This document shows positions 53,951-63,179 of a stretch of 64,000 nt of DNA, piece after piece. Position 1 is the stretch's first letter, and the number at the start of each line of letters is the position of its first letter. A model generated the notes under the pieces. It had not been told where the DNA came from. It did no database searches and worked only from the letters and a program-made list of their open reading frames with translations. Source of the stretch: Megascapheus bottae (taxonomy: Eukaryota > Chordata > Mammalia > Rodentia > Geomyidae); contig JANJXV010000264.1 of the NCBI GenBank assembly GCA_024803745.1, positions 304,501-368,500 on the forward strand, in the 5' to 3' direction. The translations under genes were made by a program, and so were the position numbers.

Positions 53951-56900
53951 TTCCAGTCCTTTCTGGAAACAGTTGTGCGGTGGTGGTGGAATCAGGCAGG
54001 GCAGAATATGTGGCAGCAGCTTCATCTCTCAGGGACTCCAATGGAATGTCACACCTCCTGCTGGATTGCCTGCAAATTTCTGCACAAACTGGTTAAAGAA
54101 GCTTACCCTAAGGCCTGACTTCGGTGAATTCTCCCAATGATTCCCTGGTCCCTTTATCTAAAGGGGATTGATGGCCGGGGATTCAGCTTCTGTAACTTCT
54201 TCAAGCTGACTCAGGGGCGTTGTCTCTGTACTTGACCAGGGACCTTAAAAAGTTTAGCCTATTTTACCAAGGGGTTGCCAGGATTAGCTACCAGGAACAA
54301 TGATTTGCTCTGAACTAGAGATCATATTCAACATTTAACAACTGCACAAACCTTCTTTGGCTACAATAGTTTAGCTTACTTAGCACCCATTTGCAAAGGC
54401 ATTTTCTTGATTGTCTGGGGAACTTAATCCCTGCGACTCTAACCATGCTTCAGTTGCCAGATCTAAACAGATAATAGGGACACAAGCCCCAGATCCACAA
54501 ACTTTCCTGAATTTGTGGCTGGTGTCAAATCAAATTTCACTTAGTCAGAACTTTAAACTACTACTATCACAGATGATTGACAAGTTCCTGCCCAGTTATG
54601 AAAGGCACGGGCATTAGTAAGGCATGCTTACAAACTATTCTATGACCTCCGGACTCTGATTAATATTGAATGGCTAAGCACAAGTGACTCTAGGATCTGA
54701 CACCATCTCTGCCATCCAAGCTGTGGCTTACTTGCTTCCTTCCCAATAGTGTCTCTTCACACCCGGATAAACATCCCGTTGGCACTTCACTCTGTTGGTT
54801 GCTGGACTTGAACTCAGGGTCTGGGTGCTGTCCCTCAACTCTCCAGCTCAAGGCCAGCACTCTGCCACTTTGAGCTCCAAAGCAACTCTGCCTCAGCATT
54901 CTGCTGGCAGATTAGACACCACAGTCTCACAGGGATCTTGCTTTGCCCGGGCTGGCTGGAAACTGCAGCTTTCAGATCAATGAGTCCTACAAAAGGCCAC
55001 GTTACTCCAATTAGAAGCAACAAGGTGGTCAACTCAGAAATAGTCTCTAAGCATGATCTTACCTGGAACCTGGTAAGAGCCAAAGTTACATCTGAATGAG
55101 GATCTGCTGTCTTTCTCCATGGGCCTGCTGGAGATTGCTTTAAAGTAACTTACAAGAGTAAGCTGAAATAGCAATTAAGCAACCATTTTGGTAGTCCTAA
55201 TTTTCCTTTTTTCTCTTTCTTGAAACAAACATTTAGGACAACTTCACTTTCAAACTTTGTTCAGAAACCCATTTCTAATGTTCTTTAAAACTTTTACAGA
55301 TATTTGCTTAAACATTTAACTCTTTAGTCTTTATTTGCATTTGAAAAACCTTCAAGGACTCAAGGAACTTCCTTTTGTCTCCAGGCCCCCTAGGGCTCAA
55401 GGCTCTCCCCTTGCCTTAGAAGAGGCTTTTTGTTTTTTCCTGCAGTTTAGATTACTGCCTAGAACTCCTACAACAGTTTAAACTCAAATAACACTTTTTC
55501 CCTAATGCAAGAACTACGGACATCAGTGCACCAAAAGTCTTAAGTCTGGACTTAGTTTCCTTCCCTTTTTTTTTTAAATACACCCAATTGCATGGAGATA
55601 AATCTTTAAACATTCCTTTAAAATACTAATCATATTATCCACATTTTACCATCAGATTTCTAGTGTCAGTTTGCAAAGAAAAAAGATGAAGATGATCCTA
55701 AGTTTTCTGTCCTTTCTCTTGGCATTTGATTACCTAAACAGTTTTAAAAGACAGGCAAAGTTTCTGAGATTGATAAACAATTTACAGTTAAATCTCTAAT
55801 ACATGTCTCCAAGCTTTAACTTAAGGAAATAAATTTCAAAGTCCTTAATTTTTTCTGTGCTAAACAGGATACAATGTTTACAATGTAAACAGCTCTATGC
55901 ATTACAATATCAAATTTTTAAAATGCAGATTTTAGGATCTTTAGAAAAATACTTTTTCCAGTTTCTCTTTAAAACAATGCACCTTTGAGACATAGGAAAC
56001 ATTTAAACCTAATACTTTTCCTGAAGTTTAAACTTAGATCTACCCAATTGCTTTTGTGTTTCAAGTATGAACTCATCCATTTTATACAGCATGCTGAGAA
56101 TTTAACCTTGAATATGCTCACTCACTCATTCACACACATTCATACTCAAAGATCTTAAAGCGCGCAAAATTAATATCGGCCGTTCGTTTTCCGGAAGTTT
56201 GTGTCAAGAGAGCTTTTCCAATTTTACTCTTGCAGGTAAGAACCAGGTTCAAAACAAAACTTTTTGCAAGGCAACTTAGCTGGAATTTATTTTTCCAGGG
56301 CTTGTTACAACTGCAGACACGCGGGGGCGGCCATACCAGGCCCAGAAATGGTCAAATAAATAACAAAGACATATACACACATAAAAATCACAAGGATCCA
56401 TATTTAGAACTGGTACCAATTTTAAAGACAAAACTGGACAAGGAAAAATATGTAACACGAACAAGACAGAGAAGCAGAGACTTTTAAGTAACTCCTAAAC
56501 TTTTGATGGCATGCCTGGCCTTAAACTACCAGAGTGACAGAAAGAGATTTCCATCCCCTGGTAGCTGGCAGACGGAGGCCATCCTAATCTACCTACAAAA
56601 GCCTCTGAAACAAAATCAGACATTGACATATAACAAGAAAATTGGACTCAATCAGATACACTTAACACAGAAACATGAGCTCAGATGAATGTTTTCACCA
56701 AACAGCTGTTTTTAGATTTAGACATGTCTTGCCGGTGGGACTCTCAGGCACCCTGTTATCCACAAGAAACTCAGAAGGGGGGTCAAGGCGTCCCTTGACC
56801 ACCCAGGCCTTAGAGACCTTGCTGCGTCCAGCCTTCTTTTCTCTCTGTTTTAGGACCACAGTGCACTTTCTTAAAAACAAAACAAAACACAGACATACAG

Positions 56901-57407
56901 GGGGTCGGCCAATTTCTACTTACCTCCAGAGGCCTTTGCTTTTCACCTGGGCATCTTTTACAAAAAAAGGTTGTTAAAGGAAAACCACTGTTTCTAGAAA
57001 AAGGCAATCTTTTATCTCAATAGCATAAATATACAAATTATTAGGAATTGGTGAAAGACTTGAGAGCCTTGGTTGGGTAGTTCCCATTAACATATTTAAT
57101 GTGGGGAGATTATGAAGAAACCTGTATTTGAAACTTGTATTTGCCTGATCCTTATTAATTTTAGTAGCCCCAATTGTTTTTCCCGTCTATGCGATTAGAC
57201 TGTGGCCCCTAGAATTGGGGGAGCAGTTCCATGTCAATTTTTCATAACTAATGCAGTCATCATAGAATGTCACAACATCCATATCTTGTCTCTCCCTAGA
57301 GATTATAGGAGCAGCGGCTGAATGGCTCTGGCCAGAACAGGGGGCATGCCAATTGCTAAGATGCTGCTAGGCCAGCTACACACAGGAGCTGGGCCTGCAG
57401 CAGTTTC
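53951..57407 (-). other. Unassigned internal provirus DNA (~3.4 kb) where pol and env SU should be
   Basis: I see no RT, RNase H, integrase or clear SU frame in this stretch, only short unrelated open frames on both strands. Base composition changes: 55100-56150 is AT-rich with a T10 run near 55566, and 56160-56350 has scattered CpGs (GCGCGC, CGGCCG, a CCGGAAGT ETS-like site). A composite SINE lies at 54785-54995. Good splice-donor matches on the - strand are GGAG|GTAAGT at 56924/56923 and CCAG|GTAAGA near 55060. At 57060-57330 the - strand has a short stretch with FYDDC and WNCSP that could be decayed SU, at low confidence. The segment may be captured host DNA. Confidence 0.55.
54785..54995 (-). 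repeat. Old composite B1/ID-type SINE
   Basis: On the - strand a B1-like arm (GCCAGCCCGGGCAAAGCAAG, then TGTGAGACT) is followed by an ID-like arm (GTGGCAGAGTGCTGGCCTTG, then AGGGACAGCACCCAGACCCTGAGTTCAAGTCC). This is the layout of the composite SINEs I recall from kangaroo-rat-type rodents. It is clearly diverged, has no A-tail and no obvious target duplication, so it is old or truncated. Confidence 0.7.
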
Positions 57408-57665
57408 TAGGCCGGAGGCCTTTGCTTTTCTTTTCCAAGCCCTTGGCCGGGAAGAATTCCTTGACTAAGCATTTGCTGTGTTACAATCTCATTTGGCCTG
57501 CACATAAAAAGCTTCATTTGAGAGAGAATAGCCCTCCCCCATAAGTTAACTGGGATATTTGGAACTACATAGGGCTGAACTGTGCCTTTACTTCCTTCTT
57601 GATCCTCCCATGTTAAAACTTTTGAGCTCTGGAGAGGGTTGGAAGACTGGCCGATTCCTTTTAAA
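57408..57665 (-). pseudogene. pro: Protease C-terminus with G-patch; catalytic part deleted
   Basis: Directly after the dUTPase tail the pro frame reads [20 protein letters not shown], then VPVNLWG-type protease sequence ([18 protein letters not shown]). It continues into [21 protein letters not shown], the G-patch that ends betaretroviral protease and binds nucleic acid. The Asp-Thr/Ser-Gly active-site region and the following ~60 residues are absent, so a deletion joins dUTPase to protease near 57665. The frame stops at TAG (57408-57410). No RT follows in its normal place. Confidence 0.82.
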
Positions 57666-57670
57666 TGTGC

Positions 57671-58065
57671 TAATGAGGGGGTAATAAAGCCAATTGAGCG
57701 ATTCTCTGTCCCGGATAAATAGAGACAGGGCCGTCCTGTGCAGAGGCCATGATTTTTATCTCACCTGTGTAATCATTATCAATTATGCCAGGTGAAATAT
57801 TAAGTCCCTGAATAACTGAGCTGCCTCTTCCAAAATAAGGCCAAATACATTTGGCGGCAGGGGCCCAAATACTCTGGTGCATAGGAGCTGGGTTCCCACC
57901 TCAGGGGTTAATATGTATGGGTGGAGGAACAGAGGTCAAGCCCTGCGCTCCCTGGGGTGGCCCGTATGAGGGATGAGACACTGCAGGGGCCACCTGCTGT
58001 AGGGGAACAAATCTGACTGCCCCAGAAGTTTGTTGACTGGGGTCCTGAGGCTGGCCCTTCCTGTA
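57671..58065 (-). pseudogene. pro: dUTPase domain of pro, frame-disrupted
   Basis: In betaretroviruses a dUTPase precedes the protease in the pro frame and hydrolyses dUTP. Here the -1 frame reads [10 protein letters not shown] (dUTPase motif 1, core at 57932-57949), then stops at THTY. The rest is displaced into the gag frame: [19 protein letters not shown] (motif 3) at codons 27-45 of the 57670-57882 stretch, and [12 protein letters not shown] near its end. So an indel lies between about 57890 and 57930. The frame ends at TAG (57670-57672). The protease tail that follows is back in the original pro frame. The overlap with gag is the normal betaretroviral arrangement. Confidence 0.85.
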
Positions 58066-59118
58066 GTTTCCCGCCGGCCCAGAAGTTAAAGGTTTTCCTT
58101 GAATATCTGTCTTGGAGTGGCACTCGGAAACCCAATGTCTGCCCTTTTTACATCGTGGACAAAAGGGCAGAATTTGTCCCTGCTGTGGGGAGTTCCCTGG
58201 AGCTGAGTTAATAGTTTTGGGCTGGGGACACTCCCGAGCAAAATGTCCAGCCTGGCGACAGTTAGAGCACAGGCGCTTTTTTTCTGGGTGTAACTCTTTG
58301 AGCGCCGCTCCGATAGCTAGGCCAATATTGCGGGAGGTGGGGTCTACATCCGAGCAGATTTTTATATAGTCAGAGAGAGTCTTAAGACGCCCATGAGGCC
58401 GTAACGCGGCTTGGCAGGCGGAGTTGGCGTTTTCATAAGCCAGGTGTTTAATAAAATCACTCTCAGTTTCATCCCTACCAGAAATACGTTCAGCGGCTTC
58501 AGTAAGCCTCCCCACAAACTCATTATAGGGCTCTTGTGGTCCCTGACGAATTTTAGCAATGGAGGAAAAAATAGAACCAGGGGAAGGTATTGCTTTCCAG
58601 GCCTGCAGCGTGGCGAGTCGGACTTGTGCTAACAACCCAGGAGGAAACCTGGCTTGCCGCTCATTGGTGTTATAGGGAGCCTGTCCTAATAATTTCTTGA
58701 GTGTCCATTTAGCCGTTCCAGGCTCAAGGATGTTACTATTTTCTTGTTCCCGACACCTCTCTGTATAATCAGCTTTCCAGGAGAGATATTGACCTTGGCT
58801 AAGAACTGCTTTTGCCAGGGTCTCCCAATCGTAAATAGTGAGGTATTGTGAACACAAGCTCTCCAGCAAAGACAGAGTAAAAGGGGCAGTCGGCCCATAG
58901 GAAGAAACAGCATTCTTTAATTCTTTAATTTGTTTAAATTTGAAAGGCTGATAATTATTTGGGGCTCTGAGGGTTAACCGGGGACCTCTTCCTCCCTCTT
59001 CTTCTGACTCCTCTTCACTCTGATTATCAGAATGCTCTATTTGATCTCCTTGAGGGGAGTCATTTCCTGACTCCCCTTCACTCCAGGATTTCTGCCTCCT
59101 TGTTTTGGTTGTCACCAC
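57901..59118 (-). pseudogene. gag: Gag capsid-nucleocapsid segment (CA-NC), 405 open codons
   Basis: Structural core of the class II element. The frame opens at GTG, not ATG, so it is the continuation of a longer Gag. Residues about 28-43 are a highly acidic linker. CA starts near residue 55 with QPFKFKQIKELKNAV and GPTAPFTLSLLESL. The major homology region is at about 190-205 (RQGPQEPYNEFVGRL). NC has two CCHC knuckles, C284-C287-H292-C297 and C320-C323-H328-C333, for RNA packaging. It ends at TGA (57901-57903). No stop or frameshift occurs in 405 codons, unlike every other gene of the provirus. I saw no PPPY or PT/SAP late motif. A -1 frameshift site lies within the NC part. Without MA and an ATG it probably makes no normal Gag. 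Confidence 0.92.
58066..58072 (-). promoter_or_regulatory. Gag-pro -1 ribosomal frameshift site GGGAAAC
   Basis: On the - strand GGGAAAC sits in the gag frame as G-GGA-AAC, the right phase for -1 slippage. The -1 frame downstream is the dUTPase/pro frame. Mason-Pfizer-type viruses use this heptamer at gag-pro. A CCCCAG/CTGGGG stem (arms 58037-58042 and 58020-58025) begins 23 bases downstream. That is farther than the usual spacing, so the stimulatory structure is uncertain. Confidence 0.72.
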
Positions 59119-59330
59119 CCTGGGGTAATTTTAATCTGAGAGGCAGTGACTGGAAAGACAAGTAAGGGAGGGGCCTGCTGTTTTACCTGAGACTTGTGTG
59201 GATTCTTTAAGGGTCTAACATTTAACTCGGAGGAGATGACCAAATCAAGCTGACACATGGCCTGCAATAAGTTAGCCTGCTGTGAGTTTGCGGAGGGAGG
59301 AGGAGTCAGAGTCTCCTCGCAGAATATCAT
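59112..59330 (-). pseudogene. Possible proline-rich Gag linker fragment (frame-shifted)
   Basis: A 73-codon open stretch in a different frame from both neighbours. It overlaps the end of the RT fragment and ends with PPLLVFPVTASQ, similar in character to the proline-rich region before CA in betaretroviral Gag. The frame stops just as the open CA-NC frame begins (about 59118), suggesting one indel between them. The exact RT-to-gag boundary cannot be set by eye. Confidence 0.4.
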
Positions 59331-59682
59331 TGAGGGGCCAAAAGGTATTATTGGGCAATTTTCAATAAGGCCTGAGCCATTGAATATCTAAGGGTATGGA
59401 GGCAGTCAATAAGACATTGACTTTATCAGGAGCTATTTGCCAGCCAAGGTTAAGAAAGGCCTTAGAAAGTAGATCTGGCCTGTCCTGAGCCTCCAACAAA
59501 ATATCATCAGGGTGTAGTGGAATTGTAAAAAAGCAATCTTTAAGATCAATGATCATTTTATCCACATAAAAACAATTCCTTGTCAAACACATTTGGTAAA
59601 GGCTATTTACAGTGTACATGGCCAAGCATGCACTATTTATAGTTTCAAGCAGAAAATGTTCCTTATTTGACCACAATTGCAA
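59272..59682 (-). pseudogene. pol: Internally deleted reverse-transcriptase fragment, located inside gag
   Basis: One frame with a single internal stop (59362-59364). It holds the RT palm motif around VDKMIIDLKDCFFTIPLHPDD (catalytic motif-A Asp at about codon 46). This is followed immediately by ILLEAQD...GWQIAPDKV, which in RT lies after the YxDD active site, then QWLRPY and, after the stop, PLNDILRGDSDSSS of the thumb/connection. The section between motif A and YxDD is absent and the join falls on a shared Asp-Asp. The open frame begins with TTG and has no meaningful start. Same sense as gag. It interrupts gag between MA and CA, an order not found in intact retroviruses, so recombination during reverse transcription is likely. 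Confidence 0.82.
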
Positions 59683-59719
59683 TAATTACATGAAAATTCT
59701 TATAAAAACATGAATCTTC

Positions 59720-59908
59720 TTAATGATTTAAACAGTCTCCAACTCTTTGCCATATAACCTCATTAATCGTTCCCTCTTTGGGGAACCAAGGACATAATTC
59801 TTCGAAAAATGCCTTTGAATCTTTCTTTCTAACCCAAGTTCCTTGTGTTTTGAGTGAAGCCTTTAAGCCTTGAACAAACAACTCTTGCTTACTAAGTTTC
59901 TGTCCCAA
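59720..59908 (-). pseudogene. gag: Gag matrix (MA) N-terminal fragment
   Basis: 62 codons beginning xGQKLSKQELFVQGLK and containing CPWFP, KEGTI and WQRVGD, the hallmark N-terminus of betaretroviral matrix protein, which targets Gag to the membrane through an N-myristoylated Gly2. The codon at the start position reads TTG instead of ATG, so normal initiation is lost although the Gly-Gln that follows remains. The frame ends at TAA (after GDCLNH), where a full MA of about 100 residues would continue. Downstream the sequence switches to an RT-like fragment rather than the rest of MA. Identity is well supported. Whether any start is used is unknown. Confidence 0.88.
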
Positions 59909-60037
59909 TTCGTCGAATTTCTCCTACCTTGGCAGTGGACGCAGGCGGGTACTCCTCGTCCTCTGAATTTGGGGTGGCTAAGACTGCGCAGTCCTTCTTA
60001 GGTGGCGACGGCTTTAGGCGCTGTTCCCGTGCCTCGA
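59909..60037 (-). other. 5' leader of the provirus, with probable major splice donor
   Basis: A 129-base non-coding stretch between primer site and gag. It contains CCAAG|GTAGGA on the - strand with the cut between 59928 and 59927, a reasonable splice donor in the place where betaretroviruses keep the donor for env mRNA. Packaging signals are expected here but cannot be recognised by eye. Confidence 0.6.
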
Positions 60038-60055
60038 GCCCCACGTTGGGCGCCA
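60038..60055 (-). other. Primer binding site, tRNA-Lys1,2 type
   Basis: On the - strand TGGCGCCCAACGTGGGGC lies three bases after the 5' LTR. This is the 18-base complement of the tRNA-Lys1,2 3' end used by Mason-Pfizer-type betaretroviruses, and differs from the tRNA-Lys3 site used by MMTV and lentiviruses. Confidence 0.9.
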
Positions 60056-60171
60056 ATCTGCCCTGGCCCGCGGGGTTCAGTCAACTGAGACCCGAGAGGG
60101 AACCATACCTAAATGAGTGGGACAGACAAACACAAAGAATGAGACCAAGACAGTGCTCTGATCAAGGTCTG

Positions 60172-60177
60172 TTTATT
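60172..60177 (-). promoter_or_regulatory. AATAAA signal, 5' LTR
   Basis: AATAAA on the - strand about 16 bases downstream of the TATA box, at or just before the expected start of R. Confidence 0.7.
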
Positions 60178-60192
60178 GAAAGTCAGAGGGGG

Positions 60193-60200
60193 TTTATATA
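60193..60200 (-). promoter_or_regulatory. TATA box of the 5' LTR
   Basis: TATATAAA on the - strand in the expected place for a U3 promoter. Transcription would start roughly 25-30 bases downstream, near 60165. Confidence 0.8.
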
Positions 60201-60549
60201 GGGCTCTAAAGCAGGGGCTAGCGCAGCAGAATTTTTACTTTGCAAGATTCATTATAGGCAAGAAAAGGAGGTTTGGGAAGACAGGAGATGGAGCAAGTGA
60301 CCTGTGAGATAACACTTAGCGTAAATCAGAATAGTCTCTAAACTAACTGTCAAGATATCAGTCCAGATGCTTCTTGACACAGAGCAGAGTGACTTATAAA
60401 TTATGATAGCAGTCAGGATGTCTCCTGGTACGGAGTAAAGCAATCGGTAAATAAAGATAGCACAATTAAGCGGCCTAAAAATTTTTACTAAGCTATCATA
60501 TAAAAAGTTTTAGACAGCAAGTTAAGAGAACCTGAGGCAGTCTCCAACA

Positions 60550-60555
60550 CTAACC
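60550..60555. repeat. Target-site duplication, right
   Basis: CTAACC directly after the 5' LTR equals 52591-52596. Removing the provirus and one copy leaves the satellite register unbroken. Confidence 0.75.
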
Positions 60556-60559
60556 CTTA

Positions 60560-61680
60560 ACCTTACCCTCTCCCTCACCCTAACATTAACCCTAACCCTA
60601 ACGCTAACCCTAACCCTACCTTAACCCTAACCCTTACCCTTACCCTAACCCTAACCCTAACCCTAAACCTAACGGTAACATTTACACTAACCCTAACCGT
60701 CACCCTAACCCTAACCCTTACCCTTACCCTAAATCTAACCCTCACCTTAACCATAACCCTAACCCTAACCCTAACCCTTAAACTAACCCAAACCCTAAAC
60801 GCAACGCAAACCCTAACCCTATCCCTAACCCTAAGTCTTATCCTTACCATAACCCTAACCCTAAACCTAACCCGAACCATAACCCCTAACCCTAACCATA
60901 ACCCTAACCCTAACCCTAACCATTACCCTTACCCTAACCCTAAACTTACTACTAACCCTAACCCTAACCCTAAACCTTACCCTAACCCTAACCCTAATCC
61001 TTACCCTAACCCTAACCGTAACCCTAACTGTTACCCTTTCCTAACCCTAACCCTAACCCAAAACCTTATCCTTACCCTAACCGTAAACCTAAACCTAACC
61101 CTAAACCTAACCCTAACCCTAAACCCAACCCTATCCCTTACCCTTACCGTAACCAAAACCCTAAACCTAACGCGAACACTAATCCTAACACTTACCCAAA
61201 CCCTAAACCTAACCCTAACCCTAAGCCTTACCCTTACCCTAACCCTAACCCTAATCCTTAACCTAACCCTAACCCTAACCCTAAACCTAACGGTAACAAT
61301 TACCCTAACCCTAACAATCACCCTAACCCTAACCTTTACCCTTACCCTAAATCTAACCCTCACCTTAACCATAAACCTAACCCTAACCCTAACCCTTAAT
61401 CTAACACTAACCCTAAACGTAACCCAAAACCTAACCATATCCCTAACCCTAAGTCTTATCCTTACCATAACCCTAACCCTAAACCTAACCCTAACCATAA
61501 CCCCTAACCCTAACCATAACCCTAACCCTAACCCTAACCATTACCCTTACCCTAACCCTAAACTTACTACTAACCATAACCCTAACCCTAAACCTTACCC
61601 AAACACTAACCCTAACCATAATCCTTACCCTAACCCTAACCGTAACCCTAACTGTTACCCTCTCCTAACCCTAACCCTAA
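60560..61680. repeat. 618-bp tandem duplication beside the provirus
   Basis: About 60560-61060 corresponds to 61178-61680. GGTAACA recurs at 60674/61292 and CCCCTAACCC at 60883/61501, both 618 bases (103 hexamers) apart. Related open frames appear in both. Confidence 0.8.
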
Positions 61681-63179
61681 TCCAAACCCTTACCCTTACC
61701 CTAACCGTAAACCTAAACCTAACCCTAAACCTAACCTTAACCCTAACCCCAACCCTAACCCTTACCCTTACCGTAACCAAAACCCTAAACCTAAACCGAA
61801 CCCTAACCCTAACACTTACCCAAACCCTAACCCTACCCTAAGCCTTACCATTACCCTAACCCTAACCCTAACCCTTAACCTAACCCTAATCCTAACCCTT
61901 ACAATAACCCTAACCCTAAACTTAACCCTAACCCTAACCCTAACCCTAACACCTAACCCTAACCCTAACACTAACCCCTACCCTAGCCTAACCCTAACCC
62001 TAACCCTAACCCTAACTCTTAACCATACCCTACCCTAACCCTAACCCTTACCCTTACCCGAACCCTAACTCTAACCTAAACCCCACCCTAACCCTAACCA
62101 TAACCCTAAAACTTACCCTTACCCTAACTCTAACCCTAACCCTAACCCTTATCCAACCCTAACCCTAACCCTAACCCTAACCCTTACCCTAACCATAACA
62201 CTATCCCTAAACCCTAACCCTAACACTTACCCTAACCCTAACCCTAACCCTAAACTTTCCCTAACCCCTACCCTAACCCTAACCCTAACCCTAACCCTTA
62301 CCCTAACCCTAACCCTAACCATAACCCTTACCCTAACCCTAACCCTAATCCTAACCCTAACTTTTACCCTTACCCGAACCCTAACCCTAATCCTAAAACT
62401 AACCCTAACCCTAACCCTAACCCTTACCCCAACCCTAACACTAATCCTAACCCTAACGCGTACCCTTACCCTAAATATAACCCTAATCCTAAAACTAAAC
62501 CTAAACCTAAACTTAACCCTAACCCTAACCCTTACCCTAACCCTAACCCTAACCCTAAACCTAAACCTAACCCTAACCTTAACCCTAACCCTTACCATTA
62601 CCCTAACACTAACCCTAACCCTTACGCTAACCCTAACCGTAACCCTAACCCTAACCCTTAACCTTATCCTAACCCTAACCCTAACCCTTCCCCTAACCCT
62701 AACTCCAACCCTAAACCTTACCCTTACTCTAATCCTAAACATAAACCTAAACCTAAACCTAACACTAACCCTAACCCTTACCCTTCCCCTAACACTAACA
62801 CGAACCCTACACCCCACCCTAACCTGAAACCTTACCCTTACACTAAACCTACCGCTACCCCTAACCCAAACCCTAAGCCTAACCCTTTCCTTACTGTAAC
62901 CAAAACCCTAAACCTAACGCGAACCCTAACCCTAACACTTACCCAAACCCTAACCCTAACCTTAAGCCTTCCGTTACCCAAACCCTAATCCTAATCCTTA
63001 CCCTAACCCTAACCCTAACCCTAACCCTTACCCTTTCCCTAACCCTAACCCTAACCCTAACCCAAAACCTAACCCTAACCCTAACCCTAACAGCTAACCC
63101 TAACCCTAACCCTAACCCTTACCCTTACCCTAACCCTAACCCTAACCCTTACCCCAACCCTAACCCTAACCCTAAACCT

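Larger units (their letters stand above)
52597..60549 (-). mobile_element. Defective class II endogenous retrovirus (provirus) with D-type-like env remnant
   Basis: A complete LTR-to-LTR insertion of 7953 bp in reverse orientation: the 5' LTR is at the right end. Both LTRs are 491 bp, begin TG and end CA in element orientation. They are flanked by the same 6 bases, CTAACC. In element order it carries the tRNA-Lys-type primer site, splice donor, gag MA start, RT fragment, gag CA-NC, frameshift site, dUTPase and protease remnants, unassigned DNA with a SINE, Env TM remnant, purine tract and 3' LTR. Gag, dUTPase-in-pro and the G-patch indicate a betaretrovirus-like class II element. The TM is of the gamma/D type, a combination known from Mason-Pfizer-type viruses. 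Most of pol, the protease catalytic part and most or all of SU are missing. It cannot replicate on its own. Confidence 0.95.
60059..60549 (-). repeat. 5' LTR of the provirus
   Basis: 491 bp, in element orientation TGTTGGAGAC...GGGCCAGGGCA. It carries a TATA box (60193-60200) and AATAAA (60172-60177), so U3 is about 350 bp and R is short. It differs from the 3' LTR at five places: 60064, 60150, 60444, 60481 and 60530. A 63-codon frame in U3 begins with TTG and is not called a gene. Confidence 0.97.

Noticed and set aside
56225..56245. Plus-strand acceptor/donor-like string TTGCAGGTAAGAA as a host exon boundary
   Set aside because: Acceptor and donor are superimposed with no exon between them, and no coding sequence is supported on the + strand.
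56230..57007. Open frames of 60-100 codons on both strands (for example 56675-56977)
   Set aside because: They overlap one another on opposite strands, lack recognisable domains and are no longer than expected by chance.
57060..57330. Possible Env SU remnant (- strand, FYDDC and WNCSP in one frame)
   Set aside because: Only a short stretch with stops nearby and no family hallmark I can name. Kept only as a remark in the unassigned segment.
59362..59682. RT fragment as part of a LINE element
   Set aside because: The sequence around DLKDCFFTIPLHPDD and WQIAPDKV is of the retroviral RT type and lies in the same sense within the provirus.
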